Assembly: GCF_003217775.1 (NCBI RefSeq)
Contig: NZ_QJVJ01000007.1
Span: 62,001 to 126,000 of the forward strand
Source: Paenibacillus flagellatus
GTDB lineage: Bacteria; Bacillota; Bacilli; Paenibacillales; NBRC-103111
Length of the DNA stretch: 64,000 nucleotides
Reading direction: 5' to 3'
Below the pieces are notes generated by a model. It worked only from the letters and a program-made list of their open reading frames with translations, made no database searches and was not told the origin of the DNA. Position numbers and translations under genes: made by a program. Positions within the stretch are counted from its first letter, which is position 1. Every line of letters begins with the position of its first letter. Positions 8,389 through 17,377 of this stretch are shown here, piece after piece.

Positions 8389-10296
8389 ATGGCGGCGGGA
8401 CGGATTCATTCGGCGAGGCTGTACCAAACGATCGCGGTGCCGGTCACGATCATCATCGTCGCGCTTGTCAGCCTGCTCGCGGTGCTGTCGAGCGTCGTCA
8501 TCGTGACGATGCAGAACGACCAGACGGAGAAGGCGGTGCGGCAATCGACGAACTACGTGTACCGCAGCCTCTGGTATCAATTCAACAGCTTGAAAAACAT
8601 TCCGAGCTTCATCATCTCGAGCCGCGAAATCGAACATTTGCTCGAGAACCGGTATGCCGCCAAATCGGAAGCGGTCACCGACTATTACGATCTGTTCACG
8701 GAGTTCGAGAACATCTCGCTCATGTCGCTGCTGAACGAGGTCGACCCCTACAGCCAAGCGCAAATTTCGTACGTCGTGACGGTCATCGTGGGCGAGGAGA
8801 GCGGGCTGTACGAGTTGGCGACGGACCGTTTCGCGACGGTCAACGGCATTTACAAAAACGACGACGTGAAGGACAAGGACTGGTACCGGAAGCTGTCCGA
8901 AGCCGGCAATCCGATGGTTTGGTGGGCGGAGCCGGGCGGCGCCGACGGGAGAAGCGGCCACATTTACGTCGCCAAGCGCAAGGTGAGCGCGAAGGACGGC
9001 CGGGAGCTCGGCTACGTGGTCGTCGGCTACGACGTGGACAACATTCGCGGCGTGCTGAGCCAGAACGGGCTCGAGCAGGGCGAGTACGTGCTTGCGGACG
9101 AGCGGAACCGCGTCGTCTTCGGCACGCGGTACGCGTTCGGGCGCGATTTGAGCCAGGAGCCGTTCGCGGAGAAGATGGCCGCCGGATCGACGGACGGGCG
9201 GGCGCAGCGGGGGCAGGTAAGGGGCGAGTTCTCGCGATCGGCGGACGGGGAGCGGGCGTTCGTCGCCTGGGGCGAATACGAGAACGGCTGGAAGCTCGTC
9301 TCGATCGTGCCGGAGAGCCGGCTCGCGGACTACACCGCCGTCGTCGCGGGCGCCGCGATCGGCGTCAGCCTGCTCGGCATCGCCGTGACGACGCTGCTCA
9401 TCCGCCGCGTCGCGGCCAAGGTGACGGTGCCGGTGACGCGGCTCGCCTCGCTCATGAAGCGCGTCGAGCTGGGCGAGCTGCAGCCGCCGGAGCGGCTCGA
9501 GCCGACGTATATCGACGAGGTCGATTTGCTCGGCCGCGGGTTCGCCAACATGATCGCGCGGCTGAACGCGCTGATCGAGGAAGTGTACGGGAAAGACATC
9601 GCGCAGAAGCAGCTGCAGCTCGACTTGCTGCATGCGCAGATCAACCCGCATTTTTTGTACAACACGCTCGACATGATCAACTGCAAGGCGCTCGACGCCG
9701 GCGACCGCGATACGAGCCGCATCGCCCGGCTGCTTGCGACGGTGCTCCGGTTCGGGCTGAACAAGGGACAGCAGGTCATCGCGCTGCGGGACGAGCTGAA
9801 GCAGGCGGCGAGCTACTTGGAAATCCAGTCGATGATGCACGGGGAGCTGGCGTACGGCGTCGAGGCCGACGAATCGCTGCTGGACGTGCCGGTCATTCAT
9901 TTCGTGCTGCAGCCACTGGTCGAGAACAGCATCGTGCACGGCTTCCGCCAGCGGCGGACGGACCGGCGCATCGACATCCGGGCGTCGCGCGACGGCGACG
10001 ACCTGCTCGTGGAGGTGCGCGACAACGGCTGCGGCGCCGACGCGGAGCGGCTGAACCGGCTGCTCGCGGGCGTGGAGCCGGAGGGCGACGCGGAAGCGGC
10101 GGCCGGGGAGCCGTCGGCATCGTCGGCATCGTCGGCGACGGGCGCAGGCTCGGGCGTAGGCGTGCGCAACGTGGAGCGGCGCATCAAGCTGTACTGCGGC
10201 GACCGGTACGGGCTCCGTTACGTTCCCGTCGAGCGGGGGACGTGCGTGCGCGTCCGGCTGCCGATGGCTTCACGGGGAAGCCCGATTCCTCTTTAA
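8389..10296 (+). CDS. YesM-type sensor histidine kinase
   Basis: This membrane sensor kinase phosphorylates the response regulator encoded immediately upstream. It has 635 residues. TM1 is at about 12-40, an extracellular Cache-like sensor follows to about 305, TM2 is at about 310-335, and then HAMP. The His_kinase domain carries the phospho-acceptor motif QINPHFLYNTL with His421. A HATPase domain follows, with its N-box (VENSIVHGF) and the G1 motif DNGCG. A Ser/Ala-rich insert made by a 9-bp tandem repeat sits between the G motifs, in the lid region. The gene is preceded by GGAAGGGGG and ends 4 bp inside the convergent phosphodiesterase gene. Confidence 0.93.
   Translation: MAAGRIHSARLYQTIAVPVTIIIVALVSLLAVLSSVVIVTMQNDQTEKAVRQSTNYVYRSLWYQFNSLKNIPSFIISSREIEHLLENRYAAKSEAVTDYYDLFTEFENISLMSLLNEVDPYSQAQISYVVTVIVGEESGLYELATDRFATVNGIYKNDDVKDKDWYRKLSEAGNPMVWWAEPGGADGRSGHIYVAKRKVSAKDGRELGYVVVGYDVDNIRGVLSQNGLEQGEYVLADERNRVVFGTRYAFGRDLSQEPFAEKMAAGSTDGRAQRGQVRGEFSRSADGERAFVAWGEYENGWKLVSIVPESRLADYTAVVAGAAIGVSLLGIAVTTLLIRRVAAKVTVPVTRLASLMKRVELGELQPPERLEPTYIDEVDLLGRGFANMIARLNALIEEVYGKDIAQKQLQLDLLHAQINPHFLYNTLDMINCKALDAGDRDTSRIARLLATVLRFGLNKGQQVIALRDELKQAASYLEIQSMMHGELAYGVEADESLLDVPVIHFVLQPLVENSIVHGFRQRRTDRRIDIRASRDGDDLLVEVRDNGCGADAERLNRLLAGVEPEGDAEAAAGEPSASSASSATGAGSGVGVRNVERRIKLYCGDRYGLRYVPVERGTCVRVRLPMASRGSPIPL
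10112..10138 (+). repeat. 9-bp tandem repeat x3 inside kinase gene
   Basis: Three units of CGTCGGCAT, the last one varied to CGTCGGCGA, lie in frame and encode a Ser-Ala-Ser run in the ATPase lid of the kinase. Copy-number change would keep the reading frame. Confidence 0.8.
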
Positions 10297-11003
10297 TCCG
10301 ACAAAAGGGTATCGGTTGTGATATAGGCTACCCCGGACCCGATAAACGGTTCGGCGGCGTCCCGGGAATTGACCGTCCATAGCGAGACGTCGATTCCTTT
10401 CGCCGTCAGCTCGCGTACCTGTTCGGGGGTAATCGCCTTGTAATCGTAGTCCAGAAAGGCCGGCGCCAATCGTTCGACCAGCTCCGCATCCGCGGAAGAA
10501 GGCGGCTTGGCGGATAAATACCCGAGCGGCACGCGGCCGTTCAAAGCCCGGACCTTCTTCAAATCGTCGGCATTGAAGCAGATGAAGCTGCAACGGTCCG
10601 GCATGCCGTGCCGTTCGACGACCCGTATGAGCTCCTCCAGGTCGGCGTCGCGGTGGTATTCTTCGATTTCGATAAACGCGTGCATCCCGTACGACCGGCA
10701 TACGTCGAGCACTTCGCCCAAGGTCGGGACGCGCAAGCCGGCATGCTCCCCGATGCGGCAGCCGGACACGATATTCAATCTGCGGATGTCCTCGAGCGTG
10801 AACTCCTTCGTTTTTCCCGTACCGTCCGTCATCCGATCGACCGTCCGGTCGTGGTGGACGATCCAGTGCCCGTCGGTCGTGCAGTACGTATCGCATTCGA
10901 TTCCCCAAAACCCCGATCGCCCGGCCAAGTCGAAGGAAGCGACCGTGTTTTCGGGAGCGTGCATGCTCAAGCCCCGGTGAGCTACATATTTCGGTTTCCG
11001 CAT
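10293..11003 (-). CDS. Glycerophosphodiester phosphodiesterase
   Basis: This enzyme hydrolyses glycerophosphodiesters to glycerol 3-phosphate and an alcohol. The 236-residue protein has no signal peptide and so is probably cytoplasmic, like UgpQ. The family residues are present near the N-terminus: His9-Arg10 in VAHRG, Glu18 in PENT, Glu36 and Asp38 in IECDTY, and His51-Asp52 in VHHDRT. It is the last gene of a leftward operon, 19 bp after the second permease. This suggests that the importer brings in a glycerophosphodiester or a glycan carrying glycerophosphate, such as a teichoic acid fragment; that is inference. Its stop overlaps the stop of the convergent kinase gene. Confidence 0.92.
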   Translation of the reverse strand: MRKPKYVAHRGLSMHAPENTVASFDLAGRSGFWGIECDTYCTTDGHWIVHHDRTVDRMTDGTGKTKEFTLEDIRRLNIVSGCRIGEHAGLRVPTLGEVLDVCRSYGMHAFIEIEEYHRDADLEELIRVVERHGMPDRCSFICFNADDLKKVRALNGRVPLGYLSAKPPSSADAELVERLAPAFLDYDYKAITPEQVRELTAKGIDVSLWTVNSRDAAEPFIGSGVAYITTDTLLSD

Positions 11004-11022
11004 CGTGTTCTCTCCTTCGCGT

Positions 11023-11892
11023 TCAGCCCTTTACCGAACCGAGCAGAACGCCTTTATTGAAATGCTTTTGGAAAAACGGATAAGCGACCAGCAGCGGGAC
11101 CGCCGAAATCATGATCGCGGCCATTTTGGCGGCGGGCGTATACTTGTAAAGGACGGTCGAGGCGTTCGATATCGACGGATCGTTCTCGATCAGCATCTGC
11201 CGCAGAAACACCTGCAGCGGCATCAGCCGGTTGTCGTTCAAGTACAGGATCGCCGAGAAATAAGTGTTCCAGTTATGGACCAAATAAAACAACGTGAACG
11301 TCGCGATCGCCGGAAGCGACAAAGGGACGATGACGGTCGTCAGCAGACGCCATTCCCCGCAGCCGTCCATGCGGGCCGATTCCTCCAGCTCCGCCGGGAT
11401 CGTCTGGAAGAAGCTTCTCATGACGATGAGATTGAACGCGATAATCGCCGAGCTTAACCAAAGCGCCCAGAAGCTGTCGATCAATCCGAGCGCATTGACG
11501 ACGAGATAAGTCGGAATCATTCCCCCCGAGAATAACATCGTAAAAACGACGATGAAATTGAGGAAGCTTCTGCCTTTCAGCCACGGCTTCGACAGGCCGT
11601 ACGCCATCAAAGTCGTCAGCGCCATATTGATGAACGTGCCGACCGCGCTAATGACGACCGCGTTGCGAAACGCGCTCTTGAAGCCGGGATGCGCCATCAA
11701 GTAGAAGTACCCGTCCAGCGTAAATTGCTCGGGAATGAGATAAAAGCCGCGGGTCAAGTACTCCTTCTCCGTGGAAAACGATATCGCCAGAACGTAAAAA
11801 AGCGGGAAAAGAGCCGCTGCCGTACCGGCCAGCAGCGCGGCATAGACAAGAAAATCGAGAATCCGGTCGCCGCCCGTCGAACGCGTTTTCAA
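11023..11892 (-). CDS. Carbohydrate ABC importer permease (YtcP/MalG-type)
   Basis: This 289-residue inner-membrane subunit has about six hydrophobic segments. The cytoplasmic EAA loop, which contacts the ATPase, is visible as EESARMDGCGEWRLL about 90 residues from the C-terminus. It overlaps the upstream permease gene by 4 bp in an ATGA arrangement, so the two are translationally coupled and probably form the heterodimeric channel. No ATPase gene is in this operon. The downstream gene is a glycerophosphodiester phosphodiesterase. The protein ends in the family-typical KGVLLGSVKG. Confidence 0.93.
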   Translation of the reverse strand: MKTRSTGGDRILDFLVYAALLAGTAAALFPLFYVLAISFSTEKEYLTRGFYLIPEQFTLDGYFYLMAHPGFKSAFRNAVVISAVGTFINMALTTLMAYGLSKPWLKGRSFLNFIVVFTMLFSGGMIPTYLVVNALGLIDSFWALWLSSAIIAFNLIVMRSFFQTIPAELEESARMDGCGEWRLLTTVIVPLSLPAIATFTLFYLVHNWNTYFSAILYLNDNRLMPLQVFLRQMLIENDPSISNASTVLYKYTPAAKMAAIMISAVPLLVAYPFFQKHFNKGVLLGSVKG

Positions 11893-12791
11893 AACACTCC
11901 CTCCTGACCCATGCGCTTGGCCAACGTATTGGCGAGCATGACCATCGTCAAGCCGATGACGGATTTAAACAAGCCGACGGCGGTCGAATAGCTGTAGTCT
12001 CCTTCATTGAGGCCGACCTTGTAAATAAACGTTTCGAACACCTCGGACACGTGCTGGTTCATCGGATTTTGCAGCAAAAAGACGTGCTCGAAGCCGAGGT
12101 CCATGACGTGCCCCAATCGCAAAATAAACAAAATCACGATCGCGCCCCGCAGGGCGGGCAGCGTAATATGCCACAGCTGGCGCCAACGGCCGGCACCGTC
12201 CATCCCGGCCGCTTCGTACAGCGTAGGGTCGACGGAAGCGAGAGCCGCCAAAAAGATGATCGCGCCCCAGCCCGCGCCCTGCCAAATGTTCTGAACGAGC
12301 CATACCCAACGAAAGTAGCGGGGATCCGTCATCAGCTCGACTCTGTCGAAGCCCCATTCCTCCAGCAGTCCGTTGATCGCGCCCGAGCCGGTGGCGAACA
12401 ATTGGACGGTAATCCCGACGATGACGACCCAAGAGATGAAGTTCGGCGCGTACAGGACGGTCTGCACCGTGCGCTTGAACCACTTTCGCCGAACCTCGTT
12501 CAGCAGCAGGGCGACCAGGATCGGAGCGGGGAAATAAAACAAAATGTCGAGCAAATTCAGCATCAGCGTATTCCGCAGCAGCATCCCAAAATCGTTCTCG
12601 GCGAACAGCCTCCGAAAATGGTCCAAGCCTGCCCATTCGCTGCCGAATACCCCTTTGAACGGACTGTAGTCCATAAAAGCGATCAAAATGCCGAACATGG
12701 GAACATATTTGAATACGATGAAAAACAGCAGTCCCGGTAAAACCATCAAATAAATGGGGAAGGCTCTGCGCCAATACCCGTTAATCATCAT
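11889..12791 (-). CDS. ABC importer permease (LplB-type)
   Basis: This is the first permease subunit of the leftward importer, 300 residues with about six transmembrane segments. The start is placed at 12791 (the next codon, at 12788, is also ATG) because GAGGAGG lies just upstream; an earlier in-frame ATG has no such site. The EAA loop reads YEAAGMDGAGRWRQLW. It pairs with the overlapping downstream permease. A strong hairpin separates it from the binding-protein gene before it, which may lower its expression relative to the binding protein. The LplB name is a family resemblance and does not show a lipoprotein or sugar substrate. Confidence 0.93.
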   Translation of the reverse strand: MMINGYWRRAFPIYLMVLPGLLFFIVFKYVPMFGILIAFMDYSPFKGVFGSEWAGLDHFRRLFAENDFGMLLRNTLMLNLLDILFYFPAPILVALLLNEVRRKWFKRTVQTVLYAPNFISWVVIVGITVQLFATGSGAINGLLEEWGFDRVELMTDPRYFRWVWLVQNIWQGAGWGAIIFLAALASVDPTLYEAAGMDGAGRWRQLWHITLPALRGAIVILFILRLGHVMDLGFEHVFLLQNPMNQHVSEVFETFIYKVGLNEGDYSYSTAVGLFKSVIGLTMVMLANTLAKRMGQEGVF

Positions 12792-12823
12792 GTGCCTCCT
12801 CGTCCGGCAGCCCGTCAAGAAGA

Positions 12824-12860
12824 GAACAGTCTCGGGAGGCCGCGCCTTCCGAGACTGTTC
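12824..12860 (-). terminator. Intercistronic hairpin between binding protein and permease genes
   Basis: Two 17-bp arms, with one wobble pair, flank a 3-base loop in the 83-bp gap after the solute-binding protein stop. On the minus strand the second arm is followed by a T-rich TTCTCTTCTTG. It is best read as a partial terminator or mRNA-stabilising stem that makes more binding protein than permease. Confidence 0.65.
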
Positions 12861-12874
12861 TTCGCGAACCCGGG

Positions 12875-14416
12875 CTACGATTTCGCTTGGAACGCCGTAT
12901 TGACTTCCTCGACGATCTTGTCTCCGCCGTTTTTCTTCCAGTCGGCGATCGTGTCGCGGATGCTTTCGACGGGCTTCTTCCCGGCGATGATTTCCAGTAC
13001 GGACTGCAGAAATTTGTCCGACAGCGCTTTGCCCTGCTTCGTAAACGTCTCGGACGAGCTGAGATAGCCGTCGGATGCGTTTTTATACGGATACTTCTTG
13101 GCGTTGGTAATGGATTTCTCCATCTCCTCGGCCCACTTCGGCTGGCTCCACTTGTAAATGTTGAACGTATTGGAGCTGCCGCGCAGCATCCAGTTCCACA
13201 GCAGGCTTTGCCGGCCTTCGCCCTCCGCCTTCAACGCGTCCGTCATCTCGTAGGTGCCGTCGCTCTTCTTCTGGTAGTGGACGCCTTCGATTCCGTTCTT
13301 GATAATGTCCTCGCCCTCCGGAGACACCCACCAATCCAGCATTTCCAGCATCCGCTTCCGCTTCTTCTCGTCCATGTCCTTGCTCAGGACCAGCTTCAGC
13401 ATGCCGCTTGAAGGCGTCCTCGTCCCCCTCATGCCGTTCGCTCCGATGGGAGGCGACAGCTCGACGAATTTGCCGTTCGGCGCGATCGACTGAAGCTGCT
13501 GGTTCGTTTGCTGGCTGAACTGGTAGTGCATATCGATGGCGAACCCGACTTTGCCCTGCGCATACTTCGTATTGAAATTCGTATTCGTAATAAAGTCTTT
13601 GTCGAGCACGCCTTCTTCGTAAGCTTTCTTCATGAAAGTCAAAAACCGGACCCATTCGTCCGCCTGCGTTTCCATCGGAACGAGCTTTCCGTTCTCTTCC
13701 TTCCAGCCGTTCGCGATGCCGAACGCCGCCAGCAGCTGCGGATTGCCCAGTTGGAGCGAGTTGCCGAGCGCCGAGAAGCCGTAGGTGTCCGCCTTTCCGT
13801 TCTTGTCCGGGTCTTGCGTCGTAAAAGCTTTGGCGATTTCGTAAAATCGGTCGATGGTGAATTCGTCCGCCTTGGGCAGCGGAAGCCCGAGATTTTCCAT
13901 CCAGTCGGCACGGACATAGAGCGAGTTTTGGGCCGTCTCGTAAATCGGAATGCCGTATAGTTTTCCTTTCGGGTTCAGCAAAGCCCACTCCTCCGGCTTC
14001 GCGACGTTTTTCAAGGTCGGATAGTCGGACAAATACGGCTGGATGTCCAGGAAGACGCCTTCGTTCACCCATTTCAGAAACATGCCGGAATCGACCCGGA
14101 TCGCATCGGGCATTTTGCCGGAAGCGGAGACGACGTTCAGCTTCTCGGCGAAGTTGGCGTTGGGGACCCACTGAATTTGCAAGTCGACATTGAACTTTTG
14201 ATTGATGTACTGGATGACCGGATGATTGTTGTCCGGCCAGCCGCCCCCGGTCCAGGACGCCGCCATCATCTCGATTTTGATCTTCTCGGACTTATCCCCC
14301 GGTGCGGTGGACGAACCCGCGTCGCCGCCCGGTCCCGCTTCCTTTTGCCCGCTGCAGCCCGCTGCGGCCGCGACCGTCAAGCATAAAGCCGCCTTCCCGA
14401 TAAACGCTTTCTTCAC
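12875..14416 (-). CDS. Extracellular solute-binding lipoprotein
   Basis: This ligand-capture lipoprotein belongs to the importer whose permeases follow it. The 513-residue precursor has a lysine start, a hydrophobic core and the lipobox AAGC. A Gly/Ala/Ser-rich linker follows, then a two-lobed type-1 sugar-binding fold. An NNHP motif and a YTRADWM-like segment (here LYVRADWMENLGL) are typical of the YtcQ/LplA group. The promoter region upstream (14465-14527) carries AraC-type direct repeats and overlaps the end of the kinase gene. This suggests control by the regulator/kinase pair transcribed just before it. The operon also encodes a glycerophosphodiester phosphodiesterase, so the ligand may not be a plain sugar. 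Confidence 0.92.
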   Translation of the reverse strand: MKKAFIGKAALCLTVAAAAGCSGQKEAGPGGDAGSSTAPGDKSEKIKIEMMAASWTGGGWPDNNHPVIQYINQKFNVDLQIQWVPNANFAEKLNVVSASGKMPDAIRVDSGMFLKWVNEGVFLDIQPYLSDYPTLKNVAKPEEWALLNPKGKLYGIPIYETAQNSLYVRADWMENLGLPLPKADEFTIDRFYEIAKAFTTQDPDKNGKADTYGFSALGNSLQLGNPQLLAAFGIANGWKEENGKLVPMETQADEWVRFLTFMKKAYEEGVLDKDFITNTNFNTKYAQGKVGFAIDMHYQFSQQTNQQLQSIAPNGKFVELSPPIGANGMRGTRTPSSGMLKLVLSKDMDEKKRKRMLEMLDWWVSPEGEDIIKNGIEGVHYQKKSDGTYEMTDALKAEGEGRQSLLWNWMLRGSSNTFNIYKWSQPKWAEEMEKSITNAKKYPYKNASDGYLSSSETFTKQGKALSDKFLQSVLEIIAGKKPVESIRDTIADWKKNGGDKIVEEVNTAFQAKS

Positions 14417-14464
14417 CTCGTGAACCTCCCCATACGATTCCTGTCATGAACCTCTTGCCCCTTC

Positions 14465-14527
14465 AGTATATCTGCTTGGGCGGATCCGTTTTTTCACCAT
14501 CTTACGGTGTTTTTATCCGATTTTACG
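14465..14527 (-). promoter_or_regulatory. AraC-type direct-repeat promoter of the 10.3-14.4 kb operon
   Basis: On the minus strand, CGTAAAATCGG (from 14527) and CGTAAGATGG (from 14506) form a direct repeat with exactly 21-bp spacing; each is followed by an A-rich tract. A TATACT -10 begins at 14470, 55 bp from the first box. The -35 region is poor, as in activator-dependent promoters. The first box overlaps the TAA of the kinase gene. Confidence 0.6.
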
Positions 14528-16364
14528 AGGTTTCGCTTGTCCTTTTCGGGAATCGGAGAGCGACGACGCTCCCTCGTCCCGGAGACGAGCGGATGCTGAC
14601 GCCGTACGGGGCCCCGTAATTCAGCACCATTCTCGCGTGCACGTTGATGATGCCGATCGATTCCTCTGCGGCGAATCGTCCGGACGGCTCCTCGACGGCG
14701 CGGCAGCGGTCGTGGATCCGTTTCAGCACGTCTTCGGGAAATCCGTTTCCGTTATCGGCGATTTCGATGACGAGATCCCCTTGCTCCTCGAACGCGCGGA
14801 TTCGGATGACGGCATTGCCGTTTTTGGGCTCGACCGCATATTTGACGCAATTTTCCGCGATCGGCTGAATCGATAGCTTGATAATGCGGCAATCCATGAA
14901 TGCCTCGTCCACCGTGACGGTGCTTTGAAACTTCGGCGCAAATCGAATGTCGACGATTTCGAGATAATGCCGGAGGTTGCGCAGCTCGTCCCGCAGCGGG
15001 ACTTCCGAGCCCGGCATTTTGGACGTATAGCGATAGACGCTGGCCAGATTGGTCGCCATGTTCTCGATCATCGGCACCTTTTCCAGGTACGCGATGCTCT
15101 TGATGATCTCCAGCGTATTGTAGAGCAGGTGGGGGTTGATCTGATTTTGAAGCGCCTGGATGAGCGCATCTCTTTGTCTCAGCTGCAGATGCGCTTCCTT
15201 CATTTCCAGATCGCGCACGTTATGGATCAATTCCTTCAGCTTCGCCGTCATCCGATTGAAGCTGCTGGACAGCTGTTGGATTTCGTCCTTTCCGGGGAAC
15301 GCTTCCGCATGGACGGACAATTCCCCGTTCTCCACGCGCTTCATCAAATTTCGCAGGCGAAGAATCGGACGCACGACCAAACCGACGATTCGGGGAATGA
15401 CGAGCAGCGAGACGACGATCATGCCCGTCATGATCATGAGGGTGGAATTGCGGGCCACCTGAAGACCGGTCGCCATTTCGTTCATCGGCACGTAAGCGAC
15501 GATATCCCAGCCCGTCACGTCCGAATGGTTGGAGGACGCCAATATCGGTTTGCCCTCCAGCTTCACGTCGTCGTCTTCCCCGGACAGCCGGATCTCGCGC
15601 AGCACGGTATTTTCCAGCGACTCGCCGATCAGTTGGACGTCCGGATGGTAGAGCATTCGCCCCACGTCGTCGACGATGAAAAAATAGCCGGTCTTCCCCA
15701 AGCGGGCTTGTCCGAGAATGCTCGATATTTCGGAGATCGATAAGGCGATGTTCAAATTGCCGACGATTTTGACCGTGTTCGGGTCGTAAACGGGGATGAC
15801 CAGCGTGATGAAGGGATAGGTGGTAGCCGTCGTGCTCTCGCGGTCGAAGTAATAGGGGACGACCTGAAGACGGTCGGACAACGGACCCGAGATCCAAGGC
15901 GCCGAATGGTCCCGGGGCAAATTGGAGTCTTGGGAATACGCGAGACGGTCGTCCAGAGAGCGCAGCACGATTCCCAAAATGTTGGAGTCGTTCAGGGCGA
16001 TATACCTCGTCAAGATCCCCTCGACCAGCGATTCCTCGCTCCGGCTGAACCGGTCGCCGGCTTTCAGCCAATTTTGCAGCAGGCCGCTCTCCGGGTTTAC
16101 GCCGAGCAGAGGATTGGTCGGCAGCGGCCCGGCGATCGAGGCGTAAGTCGATTGGGCCATCTGGTTGAAATACCGATCGAGCTGATGGTTGATTCTCGCC
16201 GTCGAATCCTCGGCCAGCAAGTAAAAGTCTTTTTTCGCCGATACGGTGTAATAGTGCGATGTAAAAGCGGCCATCAGGACAATCGAGACGAAGCCGACGG
16301 AAAGCACCAAAGCCAAAATTTTCGTTTGGATCGAGAAGCGGTAATGCCAATAGCGCCATTTCAT
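14523..16364 (-). CDS. YesM-type sensor histidine kinase
   Basis: This membrane kinase pairs with the response regulator encoded directly before it. The start at 16364 gives 613 residues. It overlaps the regulator stop by 4 bp (ATGA) and follows AAAGAGGA; longer in-frame readings run into the regulator gene. TM1 is at about 12-40, an extracellular Cache-like domain reaches about 300, TM2 and HAMP follow, then the His_kinase motif QINPHLLYNTL with His412. The HATPase domain shows AENCVKYAV and DNGNGF. The last bases overlap the promoter of the downstream solute-binding protein operon, so the whole 17.4-10.3 kb block is probably read both as one unit and from the internal promoter. Confidence 0.93.
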   Translation of the reverse strand: MKWRYWHYRFSIQTKILALVLSVGFVSIVLMAAFTSHYYTVSAKKDFYLLAEDSTARINHQLDRYFNQMAQSTYASIAGPLPTNPLLGVNPESGLLQNWLKAGDRFSRSEESLVEGILTRYIALNDSNILGIVLRSLDDRLAYSQDSNLPRDHSAPWISGPLSDRLQVVPYYFDRESTTATTYPFITLVIPVYDPNTVKIVGNLNIALSISEISSILGQARLGKTGYFFIVDDVGRMLYHPDVQLIGESLENTVLREIRLSGEDDDVKLEGKPILASSNHSDVTGWDIVAYVPMNEMATGLQVARNSTLMIMTGMIVVSLLVIPRIVGLVVRPILRLRNLMKRVENGELSVHAEAFPGKDEIQQLSSSFNRMTAKLKELIHNVRDLEMKEAHLQLRQRDALIQALQNQINPHLLYNTLEIIKSIAYLEKVPMIENMATNLASVYRYTSKMPGSEVPLRDELRNLRHYLEIVDIRFAPKFQSTVTVDEAFMDCRIIKLSIQPIAENCVKYAVEPKNGNAVIRIRAFEEQGDLVIEIADNGNGFPEDVLKRIHDRCRAVEEPSGRFAAEESIGIINVHARMVLNYGAPYGVSIRSSPGRGSVVALRFPKRTSETS

Positions 16365-17377
16365 GAGTCCATCCTCTTTCGATATTCGAGAGGCGACAGG
16401 CCGACCGTCGTTTTGAATACTCTCGAAAAATAAGGCGTGGTCGAAAATCCGACGATTTCCGTAATCTCGGATACGGAATAGGAGGTGGAAAGCAGCAGCT
16501 TCTTCGCTTCCTCGATTTTCAAGCCGTTCACGTAGTTGATCAAAGAGGTTCCCGTATGCTTTTTGAATAAAGCGCTGAAATGGGATACGCTGAAGTTCGC
16601 CCGTTCGGCCATATCGGTCAGCGTAATATCCTCCTTGTAATTTTCTTTGATATACCGGCAGGACTGCTCGATGATCGCGGGCATGCTCGATTTCGCGATG
16701 CCGGACCGGGAGAGATACCATTTCTCGAGCATAGCCTTGTAATACGGAACGACGCCTTCCCCGTCCGCGACATCGATCGCGGGAATGTCCGGATAGTCGA
16801 TGTCGCACTCGTCCAGCAGCATCCTTAATTTGCGATCGAAAATATGGAGCAGGCTGATTCGCAAGCTTTTGCGGTAATCGTTCATGCTCAGCACGGATTG
16901 AATCAGCTCGACTTGCTTTTGCAAAGCCAGCTTCGCCGGAAGCGCTTGCCGGTTGTCGAGCAGCGCCTGGAATTTGACGACGTACCCGTTCAAGTCTTTC
17001 AGCGACTCCAGCTTCTCCTTGGAACGGTTTAACGACTCCTTCAGCAGCTCGAACCGGACCGGTTTCAGCAAATATTCGGACACGCCGTAGGTCATCGCTT
17101 TTTGGGCGTATTGAAAGTTATCGTAGCCGCTAATAATGACGGAGACGATCGGGAGACGATGCTCGTTGATTTTTCCGCAAAGCGTCAGGCCGTCCATCTC
17201 CGGCATCATGATGTCGGTAATGAGCAGCATGGGCCACACGTCCCGGATCTGGTTCCAGGCTTCTTCGCCGTTGCTGCAAGCTCCGACCACCTGAAACTCT
17301 TCTCCGGCCTCCTCCACCATTTTCACAATGCCTTTCAGCACCCAAGGCTCGTTCTCGGCCACTAACACGGTGTACAT
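16361..17377 (-). CDS. YesN-type response regulator (REC-AraC)
   Basis: This response regulator has 338 residues. The receiver domain covers about 1-120, with Asp55 in LLITDIMMPEMDG as phospho-acceptor and a Lys in YLLKPV. The usual acidic pair reads Glu8-Asn9-Glu10, so the second metal-binding acid is Asn. An AraC helix-turn-helix domain covers about 235-335, ending PLEYRKRMDS. It is transcribed with the overlapping kinase gene and is divergent from the importer operon at 17672. It could therefore control both that operon and its own downstream importer. The 21-bp direct repeat at 14485-14527 is a candidate binding site. Confidence 0.93.
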   Translation of the reverse strand: MYTVLVAENEPWVLKGIVKMVEEAGEEFQVVGACSNGEEAWNQIRDVWPMLLITDIMMPEMDGLTLCGKINEHRLPIVSVIISGYDNFQYAQKAMTYGVSEYLLKPVRFELLKESLNRSKEKLESLKDLNGYVVKFQALLDNRQALPAKLALQKQVELIQSVLSMNDYRKSLRISLLHIFDRKLRMLLDECDIDYPDIPAIDVADGEGVVPYYKAMLEKWYLSRSGIAKSSMPAIIEQSCRYIKENYKEDITLTDMAERANFSVSHFSALFKKHTGTSLINYVNGLKIEEAKKLLLSTSYSVSEITEIVGFSTTPYFSRVFKTTVGLSPLEYRKRMDS

